Assembly (NCBI GenBank): GCA_031287285.1
Contig: JAITTC010000099.1
Coordinates: forward strand, 1-6,885
Direction of reading: 5' to 3'
Source of the DNA: Christensenellaceae bacterium
GTDB taxonomy: Bacteria > Bacillota > Clostridia > Christensenellales > UBA1750
Length of the DNA: 6,885 nt
Shown piece after piece: positions 5,712 to 6,885 of the stretch (positions are counted from its first letter, which is position 1; each line of letters starts with the position of its first letter). A program made the translations under genes and the position numbers. The notes beneath the pieces were generated by a model. It was not told the DNA's origin. It did no database searches and was given only the letters and a program-made list of their open reading frames with translations.

Positions 5712-6604
5712 CGGCTTCCCTCCTTGCGCAGGGCTGAAAACAGCAGATTAATCAGCAAAATAAACACGAAGAGCACAACGCCGGTGGCGATGAGCGCCTC
5801 GCGGTGCAGTTCCGCCGCATAGCCCATCTCCAGAACGATATTCGAGGTCAGGGTGCGCACACCCTTGAAGAGGCTCGTCGGAACCATCGCCTGGTTGCCG
5901 GCGACCATGATCACCGCCATGGTTTCGCCGATGGCCCGGCCAATCCCGAGGACCACGGCAGCCAAAATGCCGGACTTCGCGGCCGGCAGAATTACGGCAT
6001 ACAGCGCGCGCGCATGGCTTGCGCCCAACGCCACCGCGCCGTCGTACAGCTCGCTTGGCACCGCGCGGATGGAGCTTTCGGTAATGCCGATGACCGTCGG
6101 CAGGATCATCAAGCCCAGCAGCACCGAGGCGGCCAGGATGCTGCTGCCGTTGCCGCCAAAGAGCGTCCGCACCAGGGGCACGATCGTGACCAGGCCAAAA
6201 AAGCCATACACCACCGAGGGAATGCCGGCCAAAAGGTCGACCACGGGCTTAAGCCAAGCATAGAGCGGCTTTGGGCAGACCTTTGCCATGAACACGGCCG
6301 TAAAAATCCCCACCGGCACGCCGATGACGACCGCCCCAGCGGTCACATACAGGCTGCCCAAGATCATCGGCAGAATGCCAAAGAGCGGCGGAATATCGCT
6401 GGGCGACCATTCGGCGCCCGTGAAGAAGGCAATCGGCCCGATCTTGCCGATGGCCGGCAGGCCGTTGGCAAAAAGAAAAAGGCAGATCAGCGCCACCGCC
6501 AAAATGGCGGTGAGCGCTGAGGCGAGAAAGACTGCCTTCATGAGGTTTTCTCTCAGGCGCTGTATTTTAGCGCCGTTTGCTCGCGGAGGCCTGGCGCCGA
6601 TCAT
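5708..6604 (-). CDS. pstC: Phosphate ABC transporter permease PstC
   Basis: This gene encodes 298 residues. It is the second channel subunit, pairing with PstA. A basic cytoplasmic N-terminus (about 1-22) is followed by about six hydrophobic segments, near 24-46, 78-108, 122-146, 155-174, 211-235 and 269-291. Family signatures are FTGAEWSP (61-68), FGILPMILGSLYVT (75-88), GIPSVVYGFFG, the EAA-like loop about 176-212 (ESSIRAVPSELYDGAVALGA) and GRAIGETMAV. ATG 6604 overlaps the pstS stop as ATGA, with a weak GGAG nine bases upstream. Met22 is an alternative start but would remove the usual basic N-terminus and the overlap. Translation probably depends on coupling to pstS. Confidence 0.95.
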   Translation of the reverse strand: MIGARPPRANGAKIQRLRENLMKAVFLASALTAILAVALICLFLFANGLPAIGKIGPIAFFTGAEWSPSDIPPLFGILPMILGSLYVTAGAVVIGVPVGIFTAVFMAKVCPKPLYAWLKPVVDLLAGIPSVVYGFFGLVTIVPLVRTLFGGNGSSILAASVLLGLMILPTVIGITESSIRAVPSELYDGAVALGASHARALYAVILPAAKSGILAAVVLGIGRAIGETMAVIMVAGNQAMVPTSLFKGVRTLTSNIVLEMGYAAELHREALIATGVVLFVFILLINLLFSALRKEGSR

Positions 6605-6885
6605 TGGATGTCGCTCCAGGTGGCGGCTTCGCCGGTGAAGATGGCCTTCACTTGGTCCTTGCTCAGGCTCTCAGCCGGGTTTCCGCTGTTGACGATCACC
6701 GCAATGCCGTCTTTGGCGATGGGGATGCCCGTGAGTTCGGCAGCTTCGCTGTCTTTCAGGTCGCGGCTGGCCATGCCAATATCGCAGGTGCCATCGAGGG
6801 CTGCCGTCATGCCGGCGGAGGAATCGCTCATCTGGATTTCGATCTCGGCGCCGGTGTTAACCGCCAGATAGGCTTCCTTCAGCTT
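6601..6885 (-). CDS. pstS: Phosphate-binding protein PstS, C-terminal 94 residues (5' end off window)
   Basis: The frame is open from the right edge to TGA at 6603-6601. The product binds phosphate outside the membrane and delivers it to PstC-PstA. Visible motifs are KEAYLAVNTGAEIEIQ, the phosphate-loop-like SDSSAGMTAALDGTCDIGMASR with DLKDSEAAELTG, then IAKDGIAVIVNSGNP and LSKDQVKAIFTGEAATW, all familiar PstS segments. In ordinary PstS the GxxTxW stretch lies near the middle, and a second half with R-x-x-GSGT follows. Here the protein stops three residues after it. Given the precise ATGA junction with pstC, I infer a circularly permuted PstS whose other half lies upstream, rather than a broken gene; a truncated or split gene remains possible. 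No frameshift remnant is seen in the pstC start region. Confidence 0.88.
   Translation of the reverse strand, partial: KLKEAYLAVNTGAEIEIQMSDSSAGMTAALDGTCDIGMASRDLKDSEAAELTGIPIAKDGIAVIVNSGNPAESLSKDQVKAIFTGEAATWSDIQ

Noticed and set aside
5804..6520. Long + strand frame (238 codons) opposite pstC
   Set aside because: Its composition (Arg, His, Gln, Asp, Gly-rich, no hydrophobic core) is what the complement of a membrane protein gene gives; pstC is certain.

Overview
The window is GC-rich (my estimate by eye is 55-60%) and reads as chromosomal DNA from a Gram-positive, Clostridia-like member of the Bacillota. Three things suggest this. A gene carries an unmistakable Spo0A-type DNA-binding domain, which is known only from endospore-forming Bacillota and their relatives. 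The phosphate genes resemble Firmicutes Pst/Pho proteins. Strong GGAGG-type ribosome sites precede most genes. The species cannot be named from this evidence; a GC-rich gut-type clostridial lineage is my guess.

Left edge (1-483, + strand). The window opens inside the last codons of an AraC-family regulator, which stops at 113-115. The same 109 bases return, identical, at 196-304 in the same frame and end in a second stop (308-310), followed closely by a rho-independent terminator (324-355). So the 3' end of an AraC-type gene is duplicated with a 195-bp period. The rest of this stretch is intergenic and holds a plausible extended -10 promoter for the next gene.

Middle (484-966, + strand). One gene of 160 codons encodes a Spo0A C-terminal DNA-binding domain with no receiver domain. 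A short Pro/Gly/Asn-rich N-terminal segment replaces the receiver. It converges on the operon from the right, and a 17-bp perfect hairpin (1083-1121) lies between them as a likely two-way terminator.

Right (1139-6885, - strand). A seven-gene phosphate operon is transcribed right to left: pstS (only its 3' end is in the window), pstC, pstA, pstB, phoU, a PhoB/PhoP-type response regulator and a PhoR-type sensor kinase. The junctions are extremely tight: two ATGA overlaps, one TAG-ATG abutment, one TAATG overlap, then gaps of 2 and 6 bases. PstSCAB imports phosphate. PhoU links transporter state to the kinase. PhoR and PhoB sense phosphate limitation and activate pst genes. Because regulators and transporter share one transcript, an autoregulatory loop is likely. 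The promoter and any Pho box lie beyond the right edge.

Three things merit a second look. The first is the receiver-less Spo0A-like protein. The second is the PstS reading frame, which stops at the point where a canonical PstS is only half finished, suggesting a circularly permuted or split binding protein. The third is the duplicated AraC tail.
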